A DNA stretch of 64,000 nt, from NCBI GenBank assembly GCA_031417555.1, contig JANOVV010000085.1:1-64000 (forward strand). Direction: 5' to 3'. This DNA is from JADKIH01 sp031417555 (GTDB lineage Bacteria > Bacteroidota > Bacteroidia > AKYH767-A > 2013-40CM-41-45). A program made the position numbers and the translations under genes. The notes under the pieces are model-generated. The model did not search any database. It was not told the DNA's origin and saw nothing but the letters and a program-made list of their open reading frames with translations. Positions 18,650 to 27,310 of the stretch are shown here, one piece after another; the first letter of the stretch is position 1, and every line of letters begins with the position of its first letter.

Positions 18650-18657
18650 TAACTTTG
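18650..18657 (+). promoter_or_regulatory. -7 element upstream of the ddl fusion
   Basis: TAACTTTG, an exact TAnnTTTG match, 21 bp before the ATG at 18679. No TTG is found 17-23 bp upstream, so only the -7 half is supported. Confidence 0.45.
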
Positions 18658-18678
18658 TATCAAAGCTTTATTTAATTC

Positions 18679-21384
18679 ATGAAATTAAAAGTTGGAATAA
18701 TTTTCGGAGGTTTCTCCCGTGAACGAGAAATTTCTTTTGCCGGAGGAAGAACTGTTTTCGATAATCTCAATAAATCACTTTTTGAAGCAATTCCTGTTTT
18801 TGTCGACAGCTTCGGAAATTTTGTATTACTCGACTGGCACTTTATCTACAAAGGAAGCATCCGGGATTTTTATCCGCCTGTTTCTTCCATTCCTCCTTCT
18901 AATGGTAATTTTCAAATCTATGCTGAAAGCCTCGGCGAATTAAATAAAAAGGAGCAAGAAGAATTAATAAATAAAATCGGCAAAAAAATTCCTGTTTCAG
19001 AATTACCGGAATTAATTGACTTCGCTTTTCTTTGTCTGCATGGCCCGTATGGTGAAGACGGACGGATTCAGGGTTTGCTTGAATACATTGGCATTCCTTA
19101 TTCCGGATCGGGAATTTTATCTTCAGCAGTCGGAATTAATAAGTCTGTGCAAAAACATCTGATGAAGGAAGCCGGTTTTGACGGACCTTCTTTTCTCACT
19201 TTAAAAAAGAATGAATGGAAATCAGATAATTCAAATGAAGTAATTAAAACCATTCAGAAAAATATTGGATTTCCTTGTGTCATAAAACCTGCTCATCAGG
19301 GTTCATCCATTGGAATAAGTATTGTTTCGAATGACAATGAAAAAGATATTATTAAAGCTATTAACCAGGCTTTTTTTATAAGAGAATTATTATCGGAAGA
19401 ATGGACTTCACTTGATCAATCTTCTAAAATATCATTGATAAGAACGCTTTCTGATATTCGTGAAGGACTGGGTATGCCTGTTTTGATGACAGTTAATGGC
19501 AAGACGGAAAAAATATTTCATCCGAATGAGCTTCAGAAAAAAATAGAATTAGTTTTTATAAACGGAAGTAATAAAATATTCCTGGAAGGTTGTGATGGTG
19601 AGAGTGAAATCCTCGTAGAACAATTTATAGAAGGAAAAGAATTTTCATGTATAGTTATCCGCAATGAAGACAACCGCCCGGTTGCTTTGCCGCCTACAGA
19701 AATTAGAAAAGGTAAAGAACTTTTCGATTACCGTTCAAAATATCTTCCCGGGCTATCAAGAAAAATTACGCCAATTGAAGTTCCCTATGAAAACATTCAG
19801 TTAATCAGAAAAGAATGTGAGAGACTTTTCTTGTCATTAAATTTTAATGTGTATGCACGTATCGATGGTTTTGTAACGAAAGATGGAAAAATATTCTTAA
19901 ATGATCCGAATACGACTTCAGGAATGATGCCTTCTTCTTTCTTTTTTCATCAAGCCGCAGAAATCGGATTAAATCCTTCACAGTTTCTCACATACATTAT
20001 CCGCACTTCACTGATAGAACGTAAAAGTGATATGCAAAACAATTATCAATTATCAGTGCTACTTTCACGGCTTGAAAAAAACATCGATTTACTTAAAAAC
20101 AATTCAGAGAAAAAAATTCGCGTTGCTGTTATATTAGGAGGATATTCTTCCGAACGACATATTTCTGTTGAAAGTGGAAGAAATGTTTATGAAAAATTAT
20201 CATCTTCAGATAAGTATGCGCCCTTCCCTGTATTCTTAACCGGTGCTGATAATAATCACAAACTTTTCCAGATACCGGTAAGTCTGATGTTAAAAGACAA
20301 TGCCGACGATATCAGCGAAAAAGCAATGCATTACAATGTTCACGAAATTGTAAAGGAAATTACGATGCTTTGTGAAAAAATTACTTCGAAATATACTTCA
20401 TCACAAGATGTATTGTTTCCAAAAGTTATAACATACGATGAGCTGGCAGACAAAGCGGATGTGGCTTTCATCGCTTTACATGGACGGCCGGGTGAAGATG
20501 GAGAAGTTCAACGACAACTTGAAAGAACAGGTATTCCTTACAACGGATCAGGAATTGAATCATCAAAGATTACCATAAACAAATTTGAGACGAATGAAAT
20601 ACTAAAGAAGAATGGCTTTAAAGTTGCTTTTCATTCACTAATTAATTCTGATGACTGGAAAAAAGATAAAGAAAAAGTATTATCAGAAATTAAAACAAAA
20701 TTTTCCTTTCCACTAATTGCAAAACCTGTTGATGATGGTTGCAGCAGTGCGGTAAAAAAAATAAAAAATATACAGGAATTATCTTTATTTGCCGAAACGA
20801 TTTTTAGATCTGCCAGCGAAATTTCGGAAAAAGATGCTGCCCTTTTAAATCTTAAGCCTAAAGAAGAATTTCCTCAAAAGCGTCAATTTTTAATCGAAGA
20901 ACTTATTAGTCCTGACGGTGCCAAACATTTTTTAGAGATTACCGGCGGGCTACTAACACGAATAAATGAAGATGGTAATATTGACTATGAAATTTTTGAA
21001 GCTTCAGAAGCTTTATCGGGCGGTGATGTTTTATCATTAGAGGAAAAGTTTCTTGCCGGCGAAGGGCAAAATATTACTCCAGCCCGTTATGATGTTGAAT
21101 TAAAAGAAAGACAAAGGATTTCCGAAATAGTAAAAGAAGAATTCAAACGTGCTGCAGATTTATTGCATGTGGAAGGTTATGCAAGAATTGACGCCTTCGT
21201 TCGAGTCTTCGAAAATGGTAAAATAGAAACAATATTTATTGAAATAAATTCACTTCCGGGAATGACTCCTGCTACTTGTATTTTTCATCAAACTGCATTA
21301 GCCGGTTATAAACCTTACGACTTCATCGACAGAATTTTAAATTACGGTATTCAAAAAAACAAAAGACCTGTTAAAACACTTTAA
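18679..21384 (+). CDS. Tandem fusion of two D-alanine-D-alanine ligase (ATP-grasp) units
   Basis: 901 residues, about twice the length of a normal Ddl. Residues 1 to about 470 and about 476 to 901 are both complete Ddl-like units, each starting with the family signature (VGIIFGGFSRERE and VAVILGGYSSERH), then LHGPYGEDG or LHGRPGEDG, and Y-x-GSGI. The first half keeps a canonical glycine loop (KPAHQGSSIG, K203) and substrate loop (FDYRSKYLPG), but its metal-binding end reads NDPNTTSG (around D409/N411) instead of NEINTLPG. The second half keeps IEINSLPGMTP (E855, N857), but its glycine loop is altered (KPVDDGCSSAV, K682) and the substrate loop is replaced by a longer insert. It heads an operon with a PASTA protein 7 bp downstream. 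The expected reaction is joining D-Ala residues for peptidoglycan; whether both halves work is open. Confidence 0.88.
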   Translation: MKLKVGIIFGGFSREREISFAGGRTVFDNLNKSLFEAIPVFVDSFGNFVLLDWHFIYKGSIRDFYPPVSSIPPSNGNFQIYAESLGELNKKEQEELINKIGKKIPVSELPELIDFAFLCLHGPYGEDGRIQGLLEYIGIPYSGSGILSSAVGINKSVQKHLMKEAGFDGPSFLTLKKNEWKSDNSNEVIKTIQKNIGFPCVIKPAHQGSSIGISIVSNDNEKDIIKAINQAFFIRELLSEEWTSLDQSSKISLIRTLSDIREGLGMPVLMTVNGKTEKIFHPNELQKKIELVFINGSNKIFLEGCDGESEILVEQFIEGKEFSCIVIRNEDNRPVALPPTEIRKGKELFDYRSKYLPGLSRKITPIEVPYENIQLIRKECERLFLSLNFNVYARIDGFVTKDGKIFLNDPNTTSGMMPSSFFFHQAAEIGLNPSQFLTYIIRTSLIERKSDMQNNYQLSVLLSRLEKNIDLLKNNSEKKIRVAVILGGYSSERHISVESGRNVYEKLSSSDKYAPFPVFLTGADNNHKLFQIPVSLMLKDNADDISEKAMHYNVHEIVKEITMLCEKITSKYTSSQDVLFPKVITYDELADKADVAFIALHGRPGEDGEVQRQLERTGIPYNGSGIESSKITINKFETNEILKKNGFKVAFHSLINSDDWKKDKEKVLSEIKTKFSFPLIAKPVDDGCSSAVKKIKNIQELSLFAETIFRSASEISEKDAALLNLKPKEEFPQKRQFLIEELISPDGAKHFLEITGGLLTRINEDGNIDYEIFEASEALSGGDVLSLEEKFLAGEGQNITPARYDVELKERQRISEIVKEEFKRAADLLHVEGYARIDAFVRVFENGKIETIFIEINSLPGMTPATCIFHQTALAGYKPYDFIDRILNYGIQKNKRPVKTL

Positions 21385-21391
21385 GAAATAT

Positions 21392-22153
21392 ATGTCATCC
21401 AATACAATCGCATTTTTAAAAAGCAGGATTTTTTTTCGGAACCTCATTTTTCTGTTGTTAATATTTGTAGTAGTTTTTTTTTCTCTGACAATTTTGTTAA
21501 ATAAATATACACATCATGGAGAAAATGTTTCTGTTCCTGAGTTAAGAGGTCTTAAAATATCTAAACTTGAAAAAGTATTAATAACACACAACTTCCATTA
21601 TAAGGTGGTGGATTCTTTGTACGATGGAGAAAAAGAACCAGGTACTATCCTGGATCAGGATCCTGCTCCAAACAGTAAAGTCAAAGAAAACAGAACAATA
21701 TACCTTACCGTTAATGCAACACAACCACCGGATGTAAAAATGCCTGATCTCGTTGATGTTTCTTTCAGGCAAGCGGAAGCTATGCTTCAATCGTTCGGAT
21801 TAATTACCGGTGACATTATGTACCGATCAGATCTTGCAAAAAATGCCGTATTGGAACAGTTATATAAAAATAGAAATATTAAACCGGGAACGATGATACC
21901 AAAAGGTGCTGTAATTGATCTGGTTCTGGGCGACGGACTTGGAGATATTGAAGTTCCGGTTCCGAATTTAATCGGACTAACATTAGATCAAGCTATGCTT
22001 GCAATCAGAAAGGCTTCGTTATCTATTGGCCATGTACAATTTGATAGCGGGAATATGGATTCATTAAATGCAAAAATCTACTCCCAAAAACCTACTTCCG
22101 AAGACGGTATTATGCTTAGACAAGGTGATAGCGTTGATATTCTTCTTCATTAA
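21392..22153 (+). CDS. Membrane-anchored PASTA-domain protein without kinase
   Basis: 253 residues: a short cytoplasmic N-terminus, one membrane helix at about residues 17-36, then three PASTA repeats outside (starting near VPELRGLKIS, MPDLVDVSFR and VPNLIGLTLD). PASTA domains bind peptidoglycan stem peptides or muropeptides. There is no serine/threonine kinase or transpeptidase domain, unlike the better known PASTA proteins of Firmicutes and Actinobacteria. It starts 7 bp after the ddl fusion, so a joint role in cell-wall synthesis or sensing is a reasonable inference. Confidence 0.88.
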   Translation: MSSNTIAFLKSRIFFRNLIFLLLIFVVVFFSLTILLNKYTHHGENVSVPELRGLKISKLEKVLITHNFHYKVVDSLYDGEKEPGTILDQDPAPNSKVKENRTIYLTVNATQPPDVKMPDLVDVSFRQAEAMLQSFGLITGDIMYRSDLAKNAVLEQLYKNRNIKPGTMIPKGAVIDLVLGDGLGDIEVPVPNLIGLTLDQAMLAIRKASLSIGHVQFDSGNMDSLNAKIYSQKPTSEDGIMLRQGDSVDILLH

Positions 22154-22197
22154 AACCTTTTTCTTTAAGTCCTAGGCTTTATTCGTATTTTTACACC

Positions 22198-24042
22198 ATG
22201 CCAATGAAAAAATTCAAATTTATCGTTTTCTTAAGTCTTCTGTTAACAATTCATTCTATTGTTTTCGGACAGGAAGTGATTTTCCCCTTAAATATTAATC
22301 AGGCATTGATTAATCAGTCGAATAATAATTCAGCATTACAGAGACATTCTCAATTGGATGATACTTTGTCGCTGCCTTTTGAAGATGATTTTTCAAGAAC
22401 CGGTGTTTATCCTTATGATGGATTATGGCTCGATAGCGGCGTATTCATTAATAATAATTATTCTGAGCGTCCTTTTACCATTGGCATCGCAACTTTTGAT
22501 GGTTTGAATCAGAATGGTAAACCTTATCAACCCGGTTCTAACGAAGATTTTATTGCAGACTACCTGACATCGCGACCCATAGATCTTGTTGTACCACCGG
22601 GAGACACTACCGTTTGGATCAGTTTTTTTTATCAGCCTCAGGGATTAGGAGATGTTCCGGAAGGCAAAGATTCTCTTGTATTACAATTTAAGGATACAGG
22701 AAATGTTTGGAATACTGTTTGGAAAATAAATGGAAGAAGTGATACTGCTTTTCAACGCGTCAATATCAGGATTACAGATGAGATATATTTATTTAAAGGA
22801 TTTCAATTCAGGTTTTATAATATCGCAACTGTAAATGGCAATAGAGATCATTGGAATCTCGATTATCTGACTCTTAAAAAAAATACAGTTGGGAATGCAG
22901 CCATTGTTGATAATGCTTTGTTGCGCCCTCAAATTTCACTACTTTCTGAATTTACATCAATGCCTTATACTCATTATAAGCCATTGGGACTTTCTGCAAT
23001 GAAATCATCAATTGAAGACACGATTTATAATATTGATTATGGTAATGCCAGTTATACGGCTGCAATGGATATTTCTCAAAATGGTACTTCTATTTTTAAT
23101 GGCACAACAGTTACCTCTACTCCTGTTCCGAATGTTTATATTCCATATTCCATTCCACTGAATAATTTCTCGTTTCCTATTCAAAATACCGATAGTGCAG
23201 ATTTTCTTTTTAAATCTTATTTCAGTCAACCCGGAGTTTTATCAAACAGCTACAATGACACAAGCTATCTTGGTCAGCATTTTTATAATTATTACTCTTA
23301 TGATGACGGAAGTGCTGAAGTTAGTTATGGATTAGCAGGAAATGTAAATGTATCATTAGCTTATAAATTTGATGTTAAAATTGCTGATACATTAAGAGGT
23401 GTTCAGATATTTTTTAATCCTACCGGTGATAATGTTACTAATAAACTTTTTCAACTTACGGTTTGGTCAAACATTGATCTGGGAAATAATCAGTCGATAG
23501 AAATGTACAGAATGATTAATCAGAAACCTGATACTGTTTTAGGAATTAATGGTTTCAGAACATATTTATTTGATACTACATTGGTTGTTGGTCCCGGAAA
23601 TATTTGGGTTGGTATTATTCAGAATGAACCTCAGTCGCTTTATGGAATTGGTCTGGATAGAAACACAGATTCACGAAGTAAAATGTATTACCATTTTGAT
23701 GGAAACTGGTATCAATCTGATATAAAAGGATCCTGGCTTATCCGTCCAATATTCGGAAAAAAGATCGTCAATGTTTCTGTTGCCGAAGTAGAATCAAAAG
23801 CTACAAAGTTTTTACTGAGTCCTAATCCCGCCAATAATACTTTTCTTCTCGAATTTGAAAACAGAAAAAATAAAATCTTTCAATATCAGATTTTCAATTC
23901 GATGGGAGCTCTTATTCAACAGGAAAAAATTAAATCTTCCAAAAACATTGATATTTCAGGACTAAGTGCAGGAGCCTACTTTGTCAGACTTTTAAATACA
24001 GAAAACAATTCTGCGTCTGTAGAAAAACTTTTTGTACAATAA
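22198..24042 (+). CDS. Secreted protein with T9SS type A sorting domain
   Basis: 614 residues. The signal peptide MKKFKFIVFLSLLLT...FGQ begins at the second ATG (22204); the first, at 22198, adds two residues. The body (about residues 25-530) has no domain I can name; it resembles the large uncharacterised group of Bacteroidota surface proteins. The last 80 residues (from FLLSPNPANNTF to the KLFVQ end) are a Por-type T9SS sorting domain with the typical LSPNP start and DISGLSAGAYFVRL core. The protein is therefore exported across the outer membrane. It lies between the PASTA gene and rluD, 8 bp before the latter. Confidence 0.85.
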   Translation: MPMKKFKFIVFLSLLLTIHSIVFGQEVIFPLNINQALINQSNNNSALQRHSQLDDTLSLPFEDDFSRTGVYPYDGLWLDSGVFINNNYSERPFTIGIATFDGLNQNGKPYQPGSNEDFIADYLTSRPIDLVVPPGDTTVWISFFYQPQGLGDVPEGKDSLVLQFKDTGNVWNTVWKINGRSDTAFQRVNIRITDEIYLFKGFQFRFYNIATVNGNRDHWNLDYLTLKKNTVGNAAIVDNALLRPQISLLSEFTSMPYTHYKPLGLSAMKSSIEDTIYNIDYGNASYTAAMDISQNGTSIFNGTTVTSTPVPNVYIPYSIPLNNFSFPIQNTDSADFLFKSYFSQPGVLSNSYNDTSYLGQHFYNYYSYDDGSAEVSYGLAGNVNVSLAYKFDVKIADTLRGVQIFFNPTGDNVTNKLFQLTVWSNIDLGNNQSIEMYRMINQKPDTVLGINGFRTYLFDTTLVVGPGNIWVGIIQNEPQSLYGIGLDRNTDSRSKMYYHFDGNWYQSDIKGSWLIRPIFGKKIVNVSVAEVESKATKFLLSPNPANNTFLLEFENRKNKIFQYQIFNSMGALIQQEKIKSSKNIDISGLSAGAYFVRLLNTENNSASVEKLFVQ

Positions 24043-24050
24043 CCCCCCCA

Positions 24051-25079
24051 ATGACCACAGAAGAATTAGAAATTACCGATCAGGATGAATTATACGAGCA
24101 TCATCGCTTTATAATGGAAAAAGGTCAGACACCCATTCGAATAGATAAATGGTTGTTCAATCACATGCCTAATGTTAGTCGTAACCGATTACAAAATGCC
24201 TGTGATGCAGGAAATATTATTGTGAATGGTAAAGAAGTGCGGTCGAGTTATAAAGTAAAACCACTTGACACTATTCAGATTGTTTTACCGGAACCTGTAA
24301 GAGAAAAAGAATTAATTCCTCAGGATATTCCATTGAACATTCTCTATGAAGATAATGATATTGTTATTATTAATAAGCAAGCCGGTTTAGTTGTTCATCC
24401 TGCTTTTGGAAATTATTCAGGAACGTTAATGAATGGTTTGTTATTTCATTTCCAAAACCTGCCTGTCAGGAAAGGTAATTTAGATCGTCCCGGCCTCGTT
24501 CATAGAATTGATAAAAATACTTCCGGATTGCTTGTTATTGCCCGCTCAGAAATTGCAATGAATCATCTGGCAAAAGAGTTTTTTGACCGTACCATTGACA
24601 GAAAATATTTAGCTTTAGTATGGGGCGATTTTCAGGAAGATGAAGGAACTATTACCGGTAATGTCGGACGAAATCTGAAAGACAGAAAAATAATGGATGT
24701 TTTTCCTGAAGCTGATTATGGAAAACATGCTGTAACTCACTACAAAGTAATAGAACGATTTGGTTACGTTACTTTAATTGAATGTAAACTAGAAACCGGA
24801 AGAACGCATCAGATTCGTGTTCATTTAAAATACATCGGACATCCGCTTTTCAATGATGAAACGTATGGAGGAAACAGAATAATTAAAGGAACTACGTTTT
24901 CAAAATACAAACAATTTATTGAAAACTGTTTTGAAATATTGCCCCGCCATGCACTTCATGCCAAGACACTGGGTTTTATTCATCCAACTACCCGTAAAAA
25001 AGTTTTCTTTGATTCCCCTCTGCCTGCCGATTTAAATAGCTTGCTGGAAAAATGGAGGAACTATGCGAAGAATCGTTAG
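24051..25079 (+). CDS. rluD: Ribosomal large subunit pseudouridine synthase, RluD family
   Basis: 342 residues. An S4 RNA-binding domain (about residues 24-90, with IRIDKWLFNHMPNVSRNRLQ) precedes the RluA-type catalytic domain; the catalytic aspartate is D154 in HRIDKNTSGL. GRTHQIRVHLKYIGHP is the other family mark. RluD isomerises uridines in helix 69 of 23S rRNA. It is the last gene of the ddl-PASTA-T9SS-rluD run. A heptamer repeat begins right at its stop codon. Confidence 0.92.
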   Translation: MTTEELEITDQDELYEHHRFIMEKGQTPIRIDKWLFNHMPNVSRNRLQNACDAGNIIVNGKEVRSSYKVKPLDTIQIVLPEPVREKELIPQDIPLNILYEDNDIVIINKQAGLVVHPAFGNYSGTLMNGLLFHFQNLPVRKGNLDRPGLVHRIDKNTSGLLVIARSEIAMNHLAKEFFDRTIDRKYLALVWGDFQEDEGTITGNVGRNLKDRKIMDVFPEADYGKHAVTHYKVIERFGYVTLIECKLETGRTHQIRVHLKYIGHPLFNDETYGGNRIIKGTTFSKYKQFIENCFEILPRHALHAKTLGFIHPTTRKKVFFDSPLPADLNSLLEKWRNYAKNR

Positions 25080-25083
25080 GTTG

Positions 25084-25153
25084 TTAGATTTTAGTCTTTA
25101 GATGTTAGTCTTTAGATGTTAGTTTTTAGAAGTTAGTTTTTAGGTATTAATAA
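25084..25153. repeat. Heptamer tandem repeat (locus B)
   Basis: Ten 7-bp units in register: TTAGATT, TTAGTCT, TTAGATG, TTAGTCT, TTAGATG, TTAGTTT, TTAGAAG, TTAGTTT, TTAGGTA, TTAATAA. The first unit starts 4 bp after the rluD stop codon, which itself is part of a TTAG. It fills most of the gap between the convergent rluD and mqnE genes. Confidence 0.85.
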
Positions 25154-25194
25154 ATGGTTTTATTTTTAAATAATTTCATTTAATATTTCAATGG

Positions 25195-26340
25195 TTAAAG
25201 TTCTACTACATCTGAATAATTTGTAATAACATTATATAGAGTATCTCTTTCCACAGGTGTACGGCCGGTATGTTTAATCAGATCAACAAGTTGTTGAGTG
25301 GTAAGAACAGGATTTTGATCTTCAGCGCCTGCCATTGAATAAATTTTTGTTGAGTCGTCAATGGTACCATCTAAATCATCAACACCAAACGATTGAGACA
25401 ATTGAGCCGTACTTTGACCTATCATAGGCCAGTAAGCTTTGATATGATTGAAATTGTCGAGGTAAATTCGTGATATAGCATAGTTACGAATATCCTCGAT
25501 AATAGAAACTTCAGGAACATCTGACATTTCATTGTCACCATTCCGGAATTTGAGCGGAATAAATGTATTAAATCCGCCGGTGCGATCCTGCAATTGGCGA
25601 AGTCTTTCCATATGATCCACACGATGTTTATATTCTTCAATGTGACCATAAAGAATTGTTGCATTGCTATGAATTCCCAGCAGATGAGCTGCTTCGTGAA
25701 TATGAAGCCATTCTTCGGATGAACATTTATCGGCACATATTTTAGACCGGATTTCTGAATCAAAAATTTCAGCACCACCACCGGGAAGTGAATCAAGGCC
25801 CGAAGCTTTAAGCAAACGCAATCCTTCTTCGACTGTGACTTTTGCTTTACGGAACATATATTCAAGTTCTACTGCTGTAAATGCTTTAATATGTAAATCA
25901 GGACGATGAGATTTAATTTGTTTTAAAATGGAAGCAAAATAATGAAGATCCATTTTCGGATGGACTCCACCGACAATATGAACTTCAGTTACAGGTTTTC
26001 CATCGTATGATTTTACTTTATCAAGGATTTGCTCCGCAGTAAGTTCCCAACCAGCTTCACGGTTTTTCAAAGTTCTTGAATAAGAACAAAAATTACACGA
26101 AAAAACACAGATATTAGTCGGCTCAATATGAAAATTACGGTTGAAATAAGTTGTATTGCCGTTTTTTTTCTCTCTGATAAAATTAGCAAGTACTCCTAAA
26201 AAACCAACTTCTCCTTTTTCATAAAGCAACAAACCATCATCAAAAGAAATCCGTTTGTTATTGAGAACTTTATCAGCAATAAGTTGCAAGGAAGGATTAT
26301 CACTTATCGCCGAAATGTATATTTCTTGTGGCCTTTTCAT
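25195..26340 (-). CDS. mqnE: Aminofutalosine synthase (radical SAM)
   Basis: About 381 residues. The radical SAM cluster cysteines are C78, C82 and C85 (CVFSCNFCSYSR). HIVGGVHP, KAFTAVE, SLPGGGAEIF, SNATILYGHIE and FNTFIPLKF are typical of MqnE, the second step of the futalosine route to menaquinone. The frame is open back to a GTG at 26394, but those codons fall inside a heptamer repeat and a promoter, so the ATG at 26340 (MKRPQ) is used. No other mqn gene is in the window. Confidence 0.9.
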   Translation of the reverse strand: MKRPQEIYISAISDNPSLQLIADKVLNNKRISFDDGLLLYEKGEVGFLGVLANFIREKKNGNTTYFNRNFHIEPTNICVFSCNFCSYSRTLKNREAGWELTAEQILDKVKSYDGKPVTEVHIVGGVHPKMDLHYFASILKQIKSHRPDLHIKAFTAVELEYMFRKAKVTVEEGLRLLKASGLDSLPGGGAEIFDSEIRSKICADKCSSEEWLHIHEAAHLLGIHSNATILYGHIEEYKHRVDHMERLRQLQDRTGGFNTFIPLKFRNGDNEMSDVPEVSIIEDIRNYAISRIYLDNFNHIKAYWPMIGQSTAQLSQSFGVDDLDGTIDDSTKIYSMAGAEDQNPVLTTQQLVDLIKHTGRTPVERDTLYNVITNYSDVVEL

Positions 26341-26348
26341 ATAGGATG

Positions 26349-26356
26349 CAAAGGTA
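26349..26356 (-). promoter_or_regulatory. -7 promoter element of mqnE
   Basis: TACCTTTG on the minus strand, an exact TAnnTTTG match only 8 bp before the ATG, so the leader would be very short. The -33 position falls inside heptamer repeat C, whose minus-strand units contain TTG every 7 bp (at 16 and 23 bp spacing). Confidence 0.5.
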
Positions 26357-26368
26357 AGGTTTCTTTTA

Positions 26369-26417
26369 GAATCAAGAGACAAGAAACAAGACACAAGAAT
26401 TTAGAATCTAGTAAGTT
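26369..26417. repeat. Heptamer tandem repeat (locus C)
   Basis: Seven units in register on the plus strand: GAATCAA, GAGACAA, GAAACAA, GACACAA, GAATTTA, GAATCTA, GTAAGTT. On the minus strand the first four read TTGATTC, TTGTCTC, TTGTTTC, TTGTGTC, so it is the same sequence family as locus A in the other direction. A weaker copy in the opposite sense follows at about 26441-26475. Confidence 0.75.
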
Positions 26418-26563
26418 TAGCACCTTAATAATAAATAATTCATTGATCTTGGTTCTTATTTTTGGCTCTTATTTTTAATTTCCCATTTTAACACAATATT
26501 TTATCTAAAAATCCCGTATATTGACTTTCTGAAATATTATAAAAATTTGAATATTCTAAAAAT

Positions 26564-27259
26564 ATGATTCGTATACTATTAGTTGAAGATGAAGAACACC
26601 TACAAGAGGCTATTAAGCTAAATCTTGAACTTGAAGGATATAAAGTAGTTTCAACCGGTAACGGTATTCAAGCTGTAAAAATCTTTAAACAAGAAAGATT
26701 TAATCTGGTGATCCTGGATGTAATGCTTCCTGAACTGGATGGTTTTGGTGTATGTGAAGCTATTCGACTACACAATGCAACGGTTCCTATTCTGTTTCTT
26801 TCAGCAAAAAATGCAAACGAGGATAAAATATTCGGATTAAAAAGAGGTGCTGATGATTATATGACGAAACCATTCAATCTTGAAGAGTTTCTGTTAAGGG
26901 TGCATGCACTAATAAAAAGAGGACTGAGCCTTGATGAGAAAAAAGAAATGAATAATGTTTTTCGTTTTGAAGGCAATGAAGTTAATTTTCTGACTTTTGA
27001 AATTATTGGAAAGGATCAAAATAAAATCCGGTTAACCAAAAAAGAAATTGCTTTGTTAAAACTTCTTATTGAAAGGCGCAATGAAGTAGTTTCCAGGGAA
27101 CATATTTTAGAATCAGTTTGGGGATATGATATTTATCCTTCTACCCGTACAGTTGATAATTTTATTCTTGCTTTCAGAAAATATTTTGAAAAAGATCCAA
27201 AGGATCCGAAATTCTTTTTTTCAATTCGGGGTGTAGGTTATAAATTTGTGTGTAAATAA
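26564..27259 (+). CDS. OmpR/PhoB family response regulator
   Basis: 231 residues. The receiver domain (about 1-120) has acidic D9 with E8/E10, the phosphorylation site D52 in LDVMLPELDG and K102 in TKPF. The C-terminal winged-helix DNA-binding domain has LTKKEIALLKLL, SREHILESVWG, TRTVDNFILAFRKYF and RGVGYKF. No histidine kinase is adjacent on either side, so the partner is elsewhere. It is a single gene flanked by the divergent mqnE and a convergent membrane protein gene. Confidence 0.92.
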   Translation: MIRILLVEDEEHLQEAIKLNLELEGYKVVSTGNGIQAVKIFKQERFNLVILDVMLPELDGFGVCEAIRLHNATVPILFLSAKNANEDKIFGLKRGADDYMTKPFNLEEFLLRVHALIKRGLSLDEKKEMNNVFRFEGNEVNFLTFEIIGKDQNKIRLTKKEIALLKLLIERRNEVVSREHILESVWGYDIYPSTRTVDNFILAFRKYFEKDPKDPKFFFSIRGVGYKFVCK

Positions 27260-27310
27260 ATTCTAATTTCACTATTGTAATTTTTAACTTGTAAAGTCAA
27301 AAACACTTGA

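Noticed and set aside
22198..24042. T9SS protein as a protease or other enzyme
   Set aside because: No catalytic motif can be seen in the body; only the sorting domain is recognisable.
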